Origin: Ophthalmolycus amberensis
Lineage: Eukaryota > Chordata > Actinopteri > Perciformes > Zoarcidae
Length of the DNA stretch: 64,000 nucleotides
NCBI GenBank assembly: GCA_024529925.1
Contig: JAFEUB010001110.1
Coordinates: 1-64,000 of the forward strand
Direction: 5' to 3'
The position numbers and the translations under genes are program-made. The notes below the pieces were generated by a model that was not told where the DNA came from, did no database searches, and saw nothing but the letters and a program-made list of their open reading frames with translations. Positions 34,266 through 46,870 of this stretch are shown piece by piece; the stretch's first letter is position 1; every line of letters begins with the position of its first letter.

Positions 34266-35920
34266 ATGGCTATCACCGACTATCTCGCAGCCTCGGACAT
34301 CACGTCGGCTATTAACGCTTGTAAAGGTGAGGAGATGCTTGTGGAGATTAAAATGAGCATGTCCTGTGTCTTGCTCTTTGTCGCGGGACGTAAGGCCTTT
34401 GATTCTGCAGTTCACTGACCTCAAAGTAAGATCATCATTTTAACTGCTTGGATCTAATTTGCCTGTGATTTGACTTTCAGCGAAGGATTCCTTTAGCACG
34501 AAGGAGTTTTTCAAGACAGTGGGTTTATCCAAGAAAACTCCGACAGAGATTGAGAAGGTCTTTACGATTTTGGACCAGGACAAAAGCGGCTTCATAGAAC
34601 AGGATGAGTTACAGTTGAGTTTTAGACGCATAAAATATATATTCTTTCGCATCTATAATTCACAAGTAGAGCTGATGTATCTCACCAGGTGGTTGGTATA
34701 GTTTTCCGCAAATTAAGCACATTTAATGTCTCATAACATTCTGTTCCCTTGTGTTTGGTGTCTTTTTTTCATCCCTGTTCATCAGACTGTTCCTGCAGAA
34801 CTTTTCCAAAGGAGCGAGGCACCTGACTGTAGCTGAGACCAGAGGCTTCCTGCTGGAGGCAGACGCGGACGGAGACGGGAAGATAGGCTGGGAAGGTAAG
34901 AAGGTCTGAGCACTTAACTGTAGACGGCATGAGGAAGAGGAGCACTGCATTTCTTACTAACTCAGAGAATCCCATGAGTTCAAGCTGAGAGTGAAGAATA
35001 CCACACATTTATCAAGCGTATTACTACTTATAATAAAGTGTAGGAGCAACCTTTGAGAGCAATCTCAGTGATCACATGATTTTTCATATTTATGCTGAGA
35101 GCAAAAATAGCCAATCAGATACAAGGACTCAGCCTGCATCTACCATATTGTTCATTATCTTTACATTTTAATCTGTGATATGTTATGCAGCAAAAACATA
35201 CGGTTATATGGGCTCATGTGTCTGGAAATAAAGTTGAATGAAATAAAACAAGTGAAAATTAAATTGTGAATAATAATAATAATATGAAAAAAACAATTGA
35301 AGAAATAATAGAGAAATAGAAACAAAAAGAAAACCAGCACCATCACTTCATCAGCGAAAACAGATACTACAGGAAATGTTGTGTCTCATTGTGAATTATA
35401 CATGTTGTGTATTCATCATTAGCAAAAACACTCCAAAACATATCTCAGAAGGTGTGTACTCTGTTTCTGTACTGCAAGATGTGAAAGACATTTCTTTTTA
35501 TCTTAAATTTATCGGCAGGAGTAAAAATAAAGTCTTTTACTTTTGTCTTTTTACAGATTTTCACTTTGAGCACTTTGATAAATACAAGCCCAAGCGTAAG
35601 CCATTTGAAATAAATATAAGAAAAGAGCAGAATCAATCAGCACAATAGTAAAAAACAAAACTGAACATCCTGTTATCCTTTATCCCTCTGGTGTTTTCGA
35701 CTGTGTTGCTAGGCAGCTTGAGTGCAGCTCCAACAATGACCTCATACAAAGTGTCACTGCCAGAGCTGCACACTTCAGTCTGTTAGGTGTTTGTCGTCGT
35801 TGGGCTTGAATGGAATGAATAGATGATGATTGCCTGGTGAATGTGAAAGAGCAAATTAAAAAAAATGTCTTCTGTCTGTCTTCTTTTTCAGAGTTTTCTG
35901 CGCTGGTCAAGTCTTCATAA
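34266..35920 (+). CDS. Parvalbumin (first of three), thymic/beta-type
   Basis: A small cytosolic EF-hand calcium buffer of 110 aa. Exons 34266-34326, 34481-34613, 34786-34895 and 35892-35920 follow the invariant parvalbumin pattern (61/133/110/29 coding nt, phases 1-0-1 within codons). It begins MAITDYLAASDITSAINACK. Both calcium loops are intact: CD loop DQDKSGFIEQDE and EF loop DADGDGKIGWEE. The donor after the CD-loop exon is GTTGAG, weaker than usual, but the phase and the next exon (CTGTTCCTGCAG) support it. An upstream acceptor at 34,211 suggests a noncoding first exon. A poly(A) signal lies at 36,049-36,054. Which named teleost paralogue it is (pvalb9-like is my guess) needs a phylogeny. 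Confidence 0.93.
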
Positions 35921-36048
35921 AACATGCGTGAGCCATGTGTTTCGTTGTATGGTGACAATCTCAGGGCGGACCTCTTTTTGTAATGTTAACTAGCTGCAGT
36001 AAATTACTCATCCAGAGATTTTATGTGTTTAGAGTGATACGTTAATGG

Positions 36049-36054
36049 AATAAA
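36049..36054 (+). terminator. Poly(A) signal of the first parvalbumin gene
   Basis: AATAAA 129 bp after the stop codon. Confidence 0.7.
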
Positions 36055-36059
36055 GTAAT

Positions 36060-39000
36060 TAAAAACATGAAATCTTGCGTCTCTGCTATGTGTCTTTCCC
36101 CTTGCCAGAAAATAAATGAAATAAATGTACTTTTCTCTGTGAGACGTTGCAGTGTGTTTCTTCTCTCCCGCAGACATGAGCAGAATCCTCTCATGTACCT
36201 CGTGTTATGATGTTATATTGAGCACTCGTAGAGGTCCAGCCTGTCCAAGGGGGCTGGGAGGCTTTGCTTTCTCCAATTAACGGCATGAGCCGCTTTCCAC
36301 TGTGCAAATGAAGTGTTTGTCATTCTGGCAACCTCAATTTGACACCTTAGATGCGGTTATTTGGTACGAATTATATGTTTGCACTTCGACAACATGAACT
36401 CAACATATCAACTGTTTTCTTTGAAATAGTTCTTAAAGACGATTGAAAGATGACTTTGATATTCATCACCACAAACAAATAAATTCAGACTTTGCTTCTG
36501 CTGACTTAATGTGATTTTTAACAAGCTCAGTCTATAATGTCTCTGCTCTGAGATTTGACTGTCAAAATGATTCATTTATAGCTAATTTATTTTAACTAAG
36601 AAGTATTTACGGAAGTAAGAGTAGCAATACATCAATGTGAAATACTGCATTACGGCAAGTCCTGCATTCAAAATGATACTTAAGTAAAAGTGCAGAATAG
36701 TTCCTGTCAATGTATTATCATAGTTGGCTAAGATGGAGGTCATTTTGACTGCTTTCCGCAGCTATCAAATACACACATACATATCTATAATGTGAGTATT
36801 TCCATTTAATTCCACATTTTCTTTTATAATAGTATCAAGTACAGTTACCTCAAAATTGTGGTAGAGTAAGTAGAGATGAGGGAAAATACCACAAATATTT
36901 TGCTCAACCACTTCAGCCAGGAATGTTTATTAGTGTGAATTGCAGATGGGGGGGGCACACAGGTGGGACACAGCTGGAAGACAAAGAAGTAGCTGTGTGA
37001 TGGGAGGACTGGGGTGTCTGGCAGAGCCTCAGATGTGCTGGTCCAAGCCGTGCTTGCAGTGAGAAACTCTGGGGCAGGATAGAGTTTCTGAGCAGGACTT
37101 CTGTCAGTGAGGCACATTTATTTGAAACTTTCTCTCAGATGGCAGAGAATATAGGGCGCTACAAATTTGATCACACAGAAGGGCAAAATAAGTGTCTGCT
37201 GCAGCTTCGAGCTACTTAGCGCGATAGTCCGATCATGTGGTTGTCGATTTCTCAAAAATGTAGGTGGGTGAAGTTAAGGTTTAGCTTTTCAAATATTTTA
37301 CTTTTTTTTCAAATGCTGATTTCAAATATAAAGTTTAGAATAAGCAGGGGGTGGTCCTTTGCTGTCTTGCAGACACCCATAACCTTACTTGATGGGTTTC
37401 ATCCCCGCTGTGAGATATTTGTAATTTAAACCTGATATTGAAGAAGGGCAGGAATAGTTCCAGTATCTATGGCCGAGTCGTTTGAGGTGAGAGACCTCAC
37501 TTGACCACAGCCAACGTTAAAGGCCAAAGACGAGTTTTACTGAGCTTTTAAGAAGATTTGAGCTGAAAACAACAGATAGTGCTTTTACTCTGGCGGCTGA
37601 AAAAGCACACACCTGAAGCTACTGAAGTGGAGGAAGTGACACATTAGTCAATGCACTTAAAGAGATCAGACTTTGTGGAAGTAAATCTGGAGTTAAAATA
37701 GATAAGCTACCCATAGGTTGCCTGTATAAATAATATATAATATAGGTTTGATTATGATTTGGACAGGCAATTCAAATCTGCTGATAATTCAATATTAGCT
37801 TTAGTCTCAGGATCATCTCAACACTGCCACCTGATGGGTATGATGGGTACATGACAGCCTGCACCTGTCATGAAGCCAAATATGGGCATGGAAAGACCCC
37901 CATGTGCTAGTTCATTCATTTCATTGTCCGATGCTGTGTGAGAACTCTGTGTCATCACGCAACCACACGGCGGTTTAACACCGAAGTGTTGCGATGATGA
38001 CGACACCGATGATATCAGCTTTTGGTGTTTCCTAAAATAGTATCGCAAATAGTTTCATCGCCATAAGGAGAAATGGCCTGAATGGGTGTAAGAGCTCCAA
38101 AAATAAAACCTGGCAGACGGTCCTCAGCTGCATGTTCAGTAGATTCTGATGATATGTGCTGTTGAATTAAAGCATTAAAGTGGATCACTTGACTTGTCTA
38201 ATCATACCCCTCCCCCTCTTTGGCCTCCTAATTACACTCTCTGATAAAGACTGGTGTAACATTTATACAAATGCAATTAAGGAGGAAGACTAAACAGCTG
38301 AACTCACTTTCTGCAGCTTTTAATTAAGTCTCGTGTCGACAAACGCTCCACTACAAACGCAAGAACAGAAAAATGTTATTGGATACATTCCTCTTGCGAT
38401 CTTTGCAGAAAACAAAGCGTACAAAGGCTATAAAATGCAATATGCTTTTGAGACTCGGTCACCACATAACCATCGCCTGTGATAATCAATCACAACAACC
38501 AGACTTTTCTGACACTTGGCATGCCAGCAAAGTCGTTGCAGGCATCTTACGCATACCAACACGGCTCGTTTTCACCAAAACTGAACAGTTCAGAGGCTCA
38601 TGTAGGTAATTAATCCTGATAGGTGACTGTGGTGTGAAACTATAGGGTGGCTTGTGCTTTGCTATAGGCTACATCATCGGAAACAACTTCAAGTTGTTTT
38701 ATAAATGATTTATTTTGCAAAATTAAGATGTAAAGTGACATTTAAAAGGGGCTTACACACAATGTATTGAATAAACATACCATCCGTCATGATAAAAATG
38801 TATTCTAAAAGTCACATTGAAAAGTTGAATGAAAACCTTTACGTTGCTCGTGAGAAAAGTGTTGGATACGTGCTGATATTATGGCACAGTCTGTGAGGTT
38901 CATAACAACAACGTCATTATTAAACACACCTGCCTGACACACGAAGTAGCTGCAGTAACTCACTCGATACAAACCTGCTTGACATGCCCGACAAATTTGA

Positions 39001-39290
39001 ATCAACAACATAAGAGTTTTCCTCGTTCTTCACTCCGTGGTGCTCTGCACAGTTTAACAGATCAAAACTACACGGCCACAGAGTATGTTTCACCCAAATC
39101 AGCAGCGTATATTATTAGCCCTATGCACTTTTGCATAGGCCCACACAGCCTACCATTTAAGCATCTTCATTTATGTGCATATAAATAGAACAGCTCTGTC
39201 TACTGGACACATTTTTTGACCGACTGCTTCGACTGCTTTGCACACAGTGTCTATTACACAGCCTATGCATCATATTTCGGCCCGGTGAAG
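36060..39290. other. Intergenic region between first and second parvalbumin genes
   Basis: No gene seen. The stretch 38,160-38,340 is rich in homeodomain-type ATTA/TAAT words (CCTAATTACA, GCAATTAAGG, TTTTAATTAAGTC) and looks conserved rather than random. The region 39,100-39,290 just before the TATA box holds a MEF2-like ATATAAATAG at about 39,179-39,188. Confidence 0.4.
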
Positions 39291-39291
39291 G

Positions 39292-39382
39292 TATATAAGC
39301 TTGCGAGAGCGGCTGAGTAGTTCACTGCAGTGAGCGCATCAACCTGAGAGAATCCACTCTAGCTTTTGGAGATATCCCTGAG
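39292..39382 (+). promoter_or_regulatory. TATA box and noncoding first exon of second parvalbumin gene
   Basis: TATATAA at 39,292-39,298 is followed about 30 bp later by the probable start of a first exon ending at 39,382 (CTGAG followed by GTGAGT). The next exon starts at 39,904 (acceptor ctccctcag) and contains the start codon. Confidence 0.7.
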
Positions 39383-39923
39383 GTGAGTTGCACTGAGGAG
39401 CTGCCGGCCTTTCGGCAAATCTACTGCCTGACTCAGAGAGTGTTTCAGGGCTTCGACTTCATGCAACGGGATACAAATCGAGGAAAGGGCCGCACAGGGC
39501 CAGATTCTGAACATCAGAGGCTCAGAGTTGGGCTTTGGACTAACTATGGACCCAAATGGGGGAAAAAAGCTATTTGGCAACCAACCACAGCTGCAAAGGA
39601 TATTTGATCTTTTGCCTTGGAGGGCTTGGTTTTGGGAAAATTGGACTACCTTTTCTGATCATTTGTGCCTTGTCTTTTGGGGCTGCCAGAGAGGAATACT
39701 CACAGAGAGGAACTGTAAAATATATTGCATGATATAATGAAGATTACTGAAGCTCCTTAACTCTGAATGCTGAATCCTGGCCTAAAGTGCAGTGAGGGAA
39801 CTTAACATGCTTTACAGATTCAAAGTAAAACTGCTTAATCCTGTCTGATTTGCTACAGCTGAACTGATGATCTGATGACTTGTCCTCTGCTCTCCTCCCT
39901 CAGTGAAAAAAACAAACAACAAA

Positions 39924-41155
39924 ATGGCATTAGCAGCATCCCTCAACAAGGCTGACATCACTGCAGCCCTTGCAGCCTGCCACGGTAAACCCCATCACGA
40001 ACATGACACAGCATGCAGCAGTGCAGTTTAGGAGAGCCTAGATGCACACTTTATCAGACCTGTGATGTCTTACTCACTTGTAGCTGAATGTCCTGCTGCA
40101 GAATTCACTTGTTCATACAGAATCACATTGCAAGATTATACAACGAGACACTTATCATCACATGTCCTCTGAAACCCATCATGGGGCTGGATCAATAGTA
40201 CAGTGAGCATGCAGAATGTGACTCTAATGCAATTTCTGCTTGTCTTAGCACAAAGCCTTTATTCCAATTCATCAGTGAAGCTACTGTAAGAAAACAAAAC
40301 GCCGCTGCAAATTAAGCTCAAATGCTGAGTGAGAGTCAGAGCAGCGGAATAGCAACCAGCTGCCAGACCTTGGAAACGAAAGGGCCAGTGCAGCTGCAAA
40401 GCACACTTCAGTTCCTGTTCGATACATCTGCAATGTCTGATGTAATCCCTTATCTGCCTCCTCACAGCTGCCGACTCTTTCAAGCACAAGGAGTTCTTTG
40501 CTAAGGTCGGCCTGTCCGCCAAGAGCGCCGATGACATCAAGAATGCCTTCAAAGTCATTGACCAGGACAAGAGTGGCTTCATTGAGGAGGATGAGCTCAA
40601 GTAGGCACCATCTCTTTTTCGACTTTTACCTTCATGCCAGATAACAGAACAGACAGCCAGCGTGACATTTTGGAAGCAAATTAAATGAATTTCATGGTGA
40701 AATCTTAAATTATACAGCACTAAATACAATAAGAAGAATACAGCGAGAAAACAACTTTGGATATTTTCTGAAATATGACCGCTACAAAAATCTGAAACCA
40801 ATCAATTCCTGATCTGGCAGAAGACATAAATACCGGCCTATTTCTGGTCTAATGGCATATGTACTGCAATACTCAGCATTTCCCTCTGCTCGTCCTCTCC
40901 AGGCTCTTCCTGCAGAACTTCTCTGCCTCTGCCAGAGCGCTGACCGAAGCTGAGACCAAGGCCTTCCTCAAGGCCGGTGACTCTGATGGCGACGGCATGA
41001 TCGGAATGGACGGTGAGAAAAAAAAGAAGAGCTTTCTCCGGAATTAGAACCAGTTCTAGATATATGTGAAGAGCTCTAAAGGTCTTGAAGCAACACTGAC
41101 AATTCTCTCTTTATTTCTTCTTCCTGCAGAGTTCGCCGCCATGGTCAAGTGCTAG
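39924..41155 (+). CDS. Beta-parvalbumin (second of three), muscle type
   Basis: A calcium buffer of 109 aa of the abundant fish muscle type, which speeds relaxation of fast fibres. Exons: 39924-39984, 40468-40600, 40903-41012, 41130-41155 (61/133/110/26 nt). It begins MALAASLNKADITAALAACH and contains FKHKEFFAKVGL, CD loop DQDKSGFIEEDE and EF loop DSDGDGMIGMDE, all liganding positions intact. It ends EFAAMVKC; the terminal cysteine is unusual, because most beta-parvalbumins end in Ala or Lys-Ala. A TATA-type promoter and G/C-ending codons suggest high expression. Poly(A) signal at 41,544-41,549. Assignment to a numbered pvalb paralogue was not attempted. Confidence 0.95.
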
Positions 41156-41543
41156 ATGAAGAACTGACCAACGTCTTACTTCACTACTCTAAAGGAACAA
41201 CTTGAGCCAAGACATACTCCTATCTTCTTCTCTTCCCTCTCACTCTCTCTCTCTTCAACTCTCCACACCAGTTTTATACATTTGACCTTTCCCCCCCGGA
41301 CCGTAAACAAACTGCTCCCCCCTCCTCCCTCTTCTCTCTCTCTCTCTCTCCCTCCCTCTCTGGCCATGCTCACCACTTTGCTGTCCAAGATGAATGGACC
41401 TGACTAAGTGTATAGGGTGGTTGACTTGTGTCTTTCTCTCTCTCTCTCACTCTCTTCTGTCCTTGTTTTACTATGTGAGTTTTGCTTACTGTGAGATCAG
41501 TGATGATGCACTTTTATGGGAAACGGACAGACGATGAGAAAAC

Positions 41544-41549
41544 AATAAA
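41544..41549 (+). terminator. Poly(A) signal of second parvalbumin gene
   Basis: AATAAA about 390 bp after the stop, preceded by CT-rich 3' UTR sequence (41,225-41,460). Confidence 0.75.
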
Positions 41550-41569
41550 GGTTCTTTTTCAATAACTTT

Positions 41570-43515
41570 GACCCTGGTCTTCAATACGGTTGTGATTCAC
41601 GAAATCAAAGTAACAAAAAAGAAAGTTTTTTGACAGAAAGGTAAACGCAAAAACACTCAACACTGCCTCTGGCTTCTTAAGTTTTTACACCAAAGAAGAT
41701 TATTTACATGAGTCTGGGAACAAGAAACACATTTTCTGAAGCACTGAATGACCACAGCAGAGCAAGTAATCTAAAACTGTTTTTTTAAAGGAAATCTTAA
41801 CTTTAATACTTATGAAAAAGCCACTGAGGCCACAGCAACCACTGACCAGTGACACCAATGCTAAACGATAAACATTTCGCTAAAATGCAAATCTAATGCA
41901 ACAGCAGCACAAGTATAACAATTCAAAAAGTCACAAACTGACTCAATGACATGCACTATATTACCGAAAGTTTGCTAACATTAGCCACTGTAAGCTACTG
42001 GTCGTACTACCAGACCAAGTAAGGCGGTAGCAGCATAACCCCTGACTGTGCTTACACATACAGTGAGATGAGATTAAATTCCCTGGCATTTCATGTTCGA
42101 ACTAAAGATGGCTCTGCATTGATAGGAAGCAGCCACAAGGTGGTGCCTCTGATCTGTCAGTAAGTCACAAGGCTTTCACTCGCTTGATGGTTTCACATTG
42201 AAAACTTGAAGACTTGGAAATACAGTGAGTTTGCTTTCTGAGCTTTACATGAGTGATCGTTCACTCTTTCACTTTAACACGCTTGAGACGACTAAAAAAG
42301 CTATCATTGATGAGTCAGAGCGTCGCTGCATGTGATTCTTTTAAGAATAATGAGATGTATTCCCTTGGTTCTCGTTGGTTCTCGTCCCTTGGTTCTCTGC
42401 TATTGCCATTAGTGCTGACTGGATTCACAGGAGACGCTGCTGTGTCGAATGGTTTGAAAGGCTTCCCTTTGCACACAACAACCTCATCAGTTTAGAGTGG
42501 CCAGTTGTCATGGTGAGCAGGTACAAACCTTATAAACCCTAAAAACAAAAAACTTCAATCCCCCACCCAACCCCTCATTTTACAGTAAGTCAGGTGAGTT
42601 TGTGCATGTGTGTTACAGCATGTCTAAATAAAAACCATAATACACTAAACTGACCCAACATATAAAACTCAAACTATTTCAACTGAATAGTTTTGTGTGT
42701 GTCCTCTACTGCCACAGAGGCACGTTTTTGATGAAGTATAGTTTACTTTGTAAAGACAGTTCTGCTCAGGATCAACACGTATTTCCAGTTTTTAAACTTC
42801 CTCATAAGTAGACATGCAACACTGTTAAGTGTCATGCTTGTGTTCCACATACTTATTCCCTGCTCCCTGCTCTCTTTATGCTCTTGATGAATCAGCTTGC
42901 AGTTGTGTACATTCATGCATTATTGTTGCACATAAATGGAATGAGGAATCATTTTAGAGCATTCCTCTCCCTCTGATGACATCTGTTAGAGATATGTTAG
43001 AGATTGGTAATAGGACACCACATTGGTTCTTTTTAAACTCAAGTCAGCAAGTAAAATGTATACCAAATACATATAGCTAAGTAGAAAAATACGTATTAAA
43101 CTCTGCATAGGGCCACAAACAGAAAACAATACGAATATAATGTTACTGACAAACATTGTGTATCAGTGTGACACATACTGTCATGAGGATACCACTGAGT
43201 CCTAAGATGATGACCTGCTGCTCTCATCTGAATTCAGCAGATTATTCACTAAAACCAAAGAGAGAAAGGGGACCTGATTAAATTTGAGATATTTAAGCTT
43301 CCACATATGCACATGCAGAGAGAGAGGGGGATTTAGGAAATAGTTGATCGGACAACTTTATGACAGCAAGGGTGAGACGGAAGGAGATATCAGCCAGTGC
43401 ACAGCAGATATAAACAGCGCAGGTTAATTGGCAGGTGAGGAACAAGAGAAGGAGGCGGCTGGCTGCGGAAACATTTGATCCGCCGACAGGTTGGAAACTC
43501 AAGCATCCTTCGGCG
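41570..43515. other. Intergenic region between second and third parvalbumin genes
   Basis: AT-rich, no gene recognised. It contains the left arm of the inverted repeat at 42,636-42,963. Confidence 0.5.
42636..42963 (+). repeat. Left arm of a 300-bp inverted repeat flanking pvalb8
   Basis: From ATAATACACTAAACTGACCC to GGAATCATTTTAGAGCAT, with shared core words CTTTGTAAAGACAGTTCTGC, AACACGTATTTCCAGTTTTT and CATGCTCTTGATGAATCAGC (allowing small differences). It is found again in reverse orientation at 46,871-47,174. Confidence 0.85.
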
Positions 43516-43617
43516 TATATAAGACGGATCCAGCTGTCAGCGGGGATCACAAAGCCTTATCTATCTGCTGCTGCTGCTGCTTTGAACCTGAAACCGGAGA
43601 GGACCCCAAACCAAGCG
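43516..43617 (+). promoter_or_regulatory. TATA box and noncoding first exon of pvalb8
   Basis: TATATAAG at 43,516-43,523, an E-box CAGCTG ten bases later, a CTG run at about 43,566-43,580 and a donor at 43,617 (AAGCG followed by GTGAGT). A run of about 14 G follows in the intron (43,656-43,669). Confidence 0.6.
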
Positions 43618-44551
43618 GTGAGTCCCACAGATGCACGGGAGGGAAAGCGGGAGGGGGGGGGGGGGGGGACACAGGTGTCGGCCAGGTGTGCCGCCTGCCT
43701 CCTCTCGGAGCCAGCAGTGAAATCATAGCCGATACTATTTTATTTTTCACTTTTATGCACGTTTTAGAAATGTTTAGCCTCGTCTGGAATTCTTCGTTAT
43801 CCGACTTTATTTTGCCACCAAATCCTCCAAACTATCGAATCAAAGAAGCTGAACAAATAATGACTTGATACAAGTTTTTCATATTTGTTTTCAGCTCACT
43901 AAGCATGTGATTCCGATAAGGTGATAAACACATATAAAACACTATAGGCACATATAAAAACACTATTTGAACTCGTCAGGCTTTAAATTACTAAAACTGT
44001 TCGGGGTGGCAGGGGGTCAGAACAAGTTATGTATGTTTTAGATTTTTACACAAGCAAGGCGAGTCTGACTTTCAGAGCAAGGGAAACCTTTTCTGATGCT
44101 AGATTTATATTTTTTCCTTTATTCTGGCGAAAATGTTTGTCTTTTTAGGAGAATGGACCAAATATTAACAACACTGTCGAGGATTTAAAAAAAAAAAAAA
44201 ATATATATATATAAGCTTCACCCCCCTTCCCACCCCAATAACCTTTGTACAGTCCATAAGTGCCAAATACCTTGTAGAACTGAGCCAATCCAATTAGTTC
44301 AAAGGAAGTACAGTAAATAGCTCAGTTATTAAGAAGCCCTGGGGACATCCAACCAAGTTTGCGGTTTCAGTGATTCTCTATATTTTATTCTGACAACTTG
44401 AGCATATTTGCCAAACAATCATGACTTGCGTTTTGATGGGATCAAAAATATTAACATAGACACATCTGCTACATCTTTCAAAAGTAGGTTAATCCAGCAT
44501 GACACAAATAATAAAAATATATTTTCTTTTCTTTGAACAGACAGGACCAAC

Positions 44552-44618
44552 ATGTCGCTCACCTCCATTCTCTCAGCTGAGGCCATTACAAAGGCTGTCA
44601 AGGACTGTGAAGGTATCT

Positions 44619-44713
<95 letters not shown>

Positions 44714-46557
44714 CGCCCTTTACCAATGTTTGAATCTAAGTTATTTTTCATTTGAATGCCAGCAAGGATCTCTCACTAACTAAATAATCCACAATTGATA
44801 AATCAACCTGCTCAGAACCTGTGTAGCATCCGGTCACTCTTGGATATTCAAAACACTCTCCGACTAAATCTTCTCTACGGCTGCATTGTTTTCAATATTC
44901 TACAGTATCCTCTCCACCAAATGTTTGTCCAGCTTTAACTGAATTTGAAAAGGTTTTCAATCATCTTGTCTGTTTTAGCGGAGGCATGTACTGGACTTAA
45001 AAGATAAAAACAGGGGTGGAAAATCTCCCACCTGGACAGCAGCCACATGCTGTTTTAATCTCCGCATCAGCTCCCAACCTGCTATACCTCGTGGGCCAGC
45101 CCTAACCCTATTTCTACTTCAGTTCTTATGTGTGTGTGTGTTTCCAGCTCCGGACTCATTCTGCTACAAAAAGTTCTTCCAGGTGTGTGGCCTGTCCTCA
45201 AAGACACCCCAGGAAGTCAAAGATGTCTTCAAGATCCTCGATGAGGACAACAGCGGCTTCATCGAGGAGTTTGAGATCAAGTGTGTGAGACAATGACCGG
45301 ATGTATAACTGTTCTCTGTGAGACATGATCAATCTAAAACTTTGATGCCTTTACCCGCATATATATTATCCTGATGCTGATGCTGTAATTATTTTGTACC
45401 TTGAGTCACTGTAAACACAGTAATGCACTGGAAACAATCAAATATTGGTGGGAGTAGCATTATTGGGATGGCACCATTAAGCCGTCTCGTGATAATCTGT
45501 TAATGGCCAAAGTGTTATTATTGCCTTTGTGTTTTATAATTCCATCTGAGGATCGGCCCGAGCCGTGCAATTTAGGAATTGGTGCATTTATGTGCTTATT
45601 AAAGTGCACAATTGACTCTAATAATTACAGCACATATGTGTGTGTGTGTGGCTGTTTAGGTACTTCCTGCAGCAATTTGTCCCCGGGGCGCGGACACTGA
45701 CCGAGGCAGAAACCAAGAGTTTCATATCAGGGGCTGATGATGACAGTGACGGCAGAATTGGAGCAGAGGGTCGGTATCTAATTGCTCACGTTGTGTTTGT
45801 ACAAACTCATGATGTCGGCAGAAATGATCTCATTGGCTGGTCTAAATCAAGTCCAACAACCACAATCTGTGTCAACAGAGAAGAGGTAGCTTGTTTAATT
45901 CTGAGAACACTTTCAACTTACTTAGAAGGTTTGTAGATGATTTCTTAAGCATGTTCACTCAATTTTGAAATGTTTAATTCTAATGCAATTCAAGGCTTTC
46001 TTCTGATACACTGTTGTACTTGTACTGAGCTTTAACTCAGTGGATCATGCAGTTTAGATTTTGAGCGATTTGCTCCCGATGCTAAAAAAAAAAGGTTTTG
46101 TTTTGAATGTCGTCTCTGTGCCGTTGCTCAGGCTTCTTTACTTACAGTAAACAAAGGACTGACTATACAAAATAACATCAACAACTTGAACATTTTTACT
46201 GTCGAGGTTCATTTGAATGCATCTTTTGAGCTCAGAGTTAACATAAAATGTTTCCTTCGATGTTTATTTGCAGCCGAGAGTACTTGAAATGGTACAGTAT
46301 CTTGAGGATCTTTGTTTAACCGTGTTGTGTCAAGTTAATCAGTATAGAAACCATCCGCATTGACACCAAAAGTCATAGCGTCCAGATGCTACTCCCAGTT
46401 TTTGCCTATCGTCCAGTTACCAGCAATATCAATAGGATAAAGGATTTGGACAATCCAAAAACTGTTGACCACCACCTTAAGTAATTATTTCTGCAGATGA
46501 TTCACAATTCAACATGCTTTTCTTCCTCTAGAATTCCAGAATATGGTCCTGCCCTGA
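44552..46557 (+). CDS. pvalb8: Oncomodulin-like parvalbumin (third of three)
   Basis: 109 aa. Exons 44552-44612, 45148-45280, 45660-45769, 46532-46557 (61/133/110/26 nt). The start MSLTSILSAEAITKAVKDCE resembles oncomodulin (MSITDVLSADDI in human). QVCGLSSKTPQEVKDVFKIL, KYFLQQFVPGARTLTEAETK, DDDSDGRIGAEEFQ and the ending NMVLP also fit the OCM/Pvalb8 group. CD loop DEDNSGFIEEFE and EF loop DDDSDGRIGAEE keep all liganding positions. Adjacency to ccz1 is the mammalian OCM-CCZ1 arrangement. The donor of the third coding exon is GTCGGT, weak, and that of the second is GTGTGT. Poly(A) signal at 46,794-46,799. Confidence 0.92.
44621..44706. repeat. (AC)n-(AG)n compound microsatellite at the pvalb8 first donor
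   Basis: About 37 AC units then AG units start nine bases downstream of the donor (GAAG followed by GTATCTCC) of the first coding exon. Confidence 0.95.
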
Positions 46558-46793
46558 GTTTACAGATGATAAGAGCTCAAGTCTTCAGGTATTCAGTCCT
46601 CTCTCCGCACCTCAGGAGTCTTCTGGTCCCAGCTTCCATTCCCTTGTGATTTCTTCTGTTTTCTACTCATCACTGTGTGTGCTAATTGTTTTTAAATGAC
46701 CCTTTGGCCATTTAAACACAACAGGCTTTTAATGTGTCTTTCCTGGTACTTCTATGTCTTCTATTCTGTGCACATCTGTCAACGAATGAGATG

Positions 46794-46799
46794 AATAAA
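46794..46799 (+). terminator. Poly(A) signal of pvalb8
   Basis: AATAAA 237 bp after the stop codon, just before the right inverted-repeat arm. Confidence 0.7.
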
Positions 46800-46870
46800 C
46801 ATGTGGAAACACAGATCCCGTCTTTATACTTATTGTATATCCTCTGAGATTAATTAGTATGGGTAAACAA

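Noticed and set aside
35540..35640. Exon-like stretch after ttttacag in the last intron of the first parvalbumin
   Set aside because: Including it would break the invariant parvalbumin exon pattern; the 110 to 29-nt exon junction already gives a complete protein.
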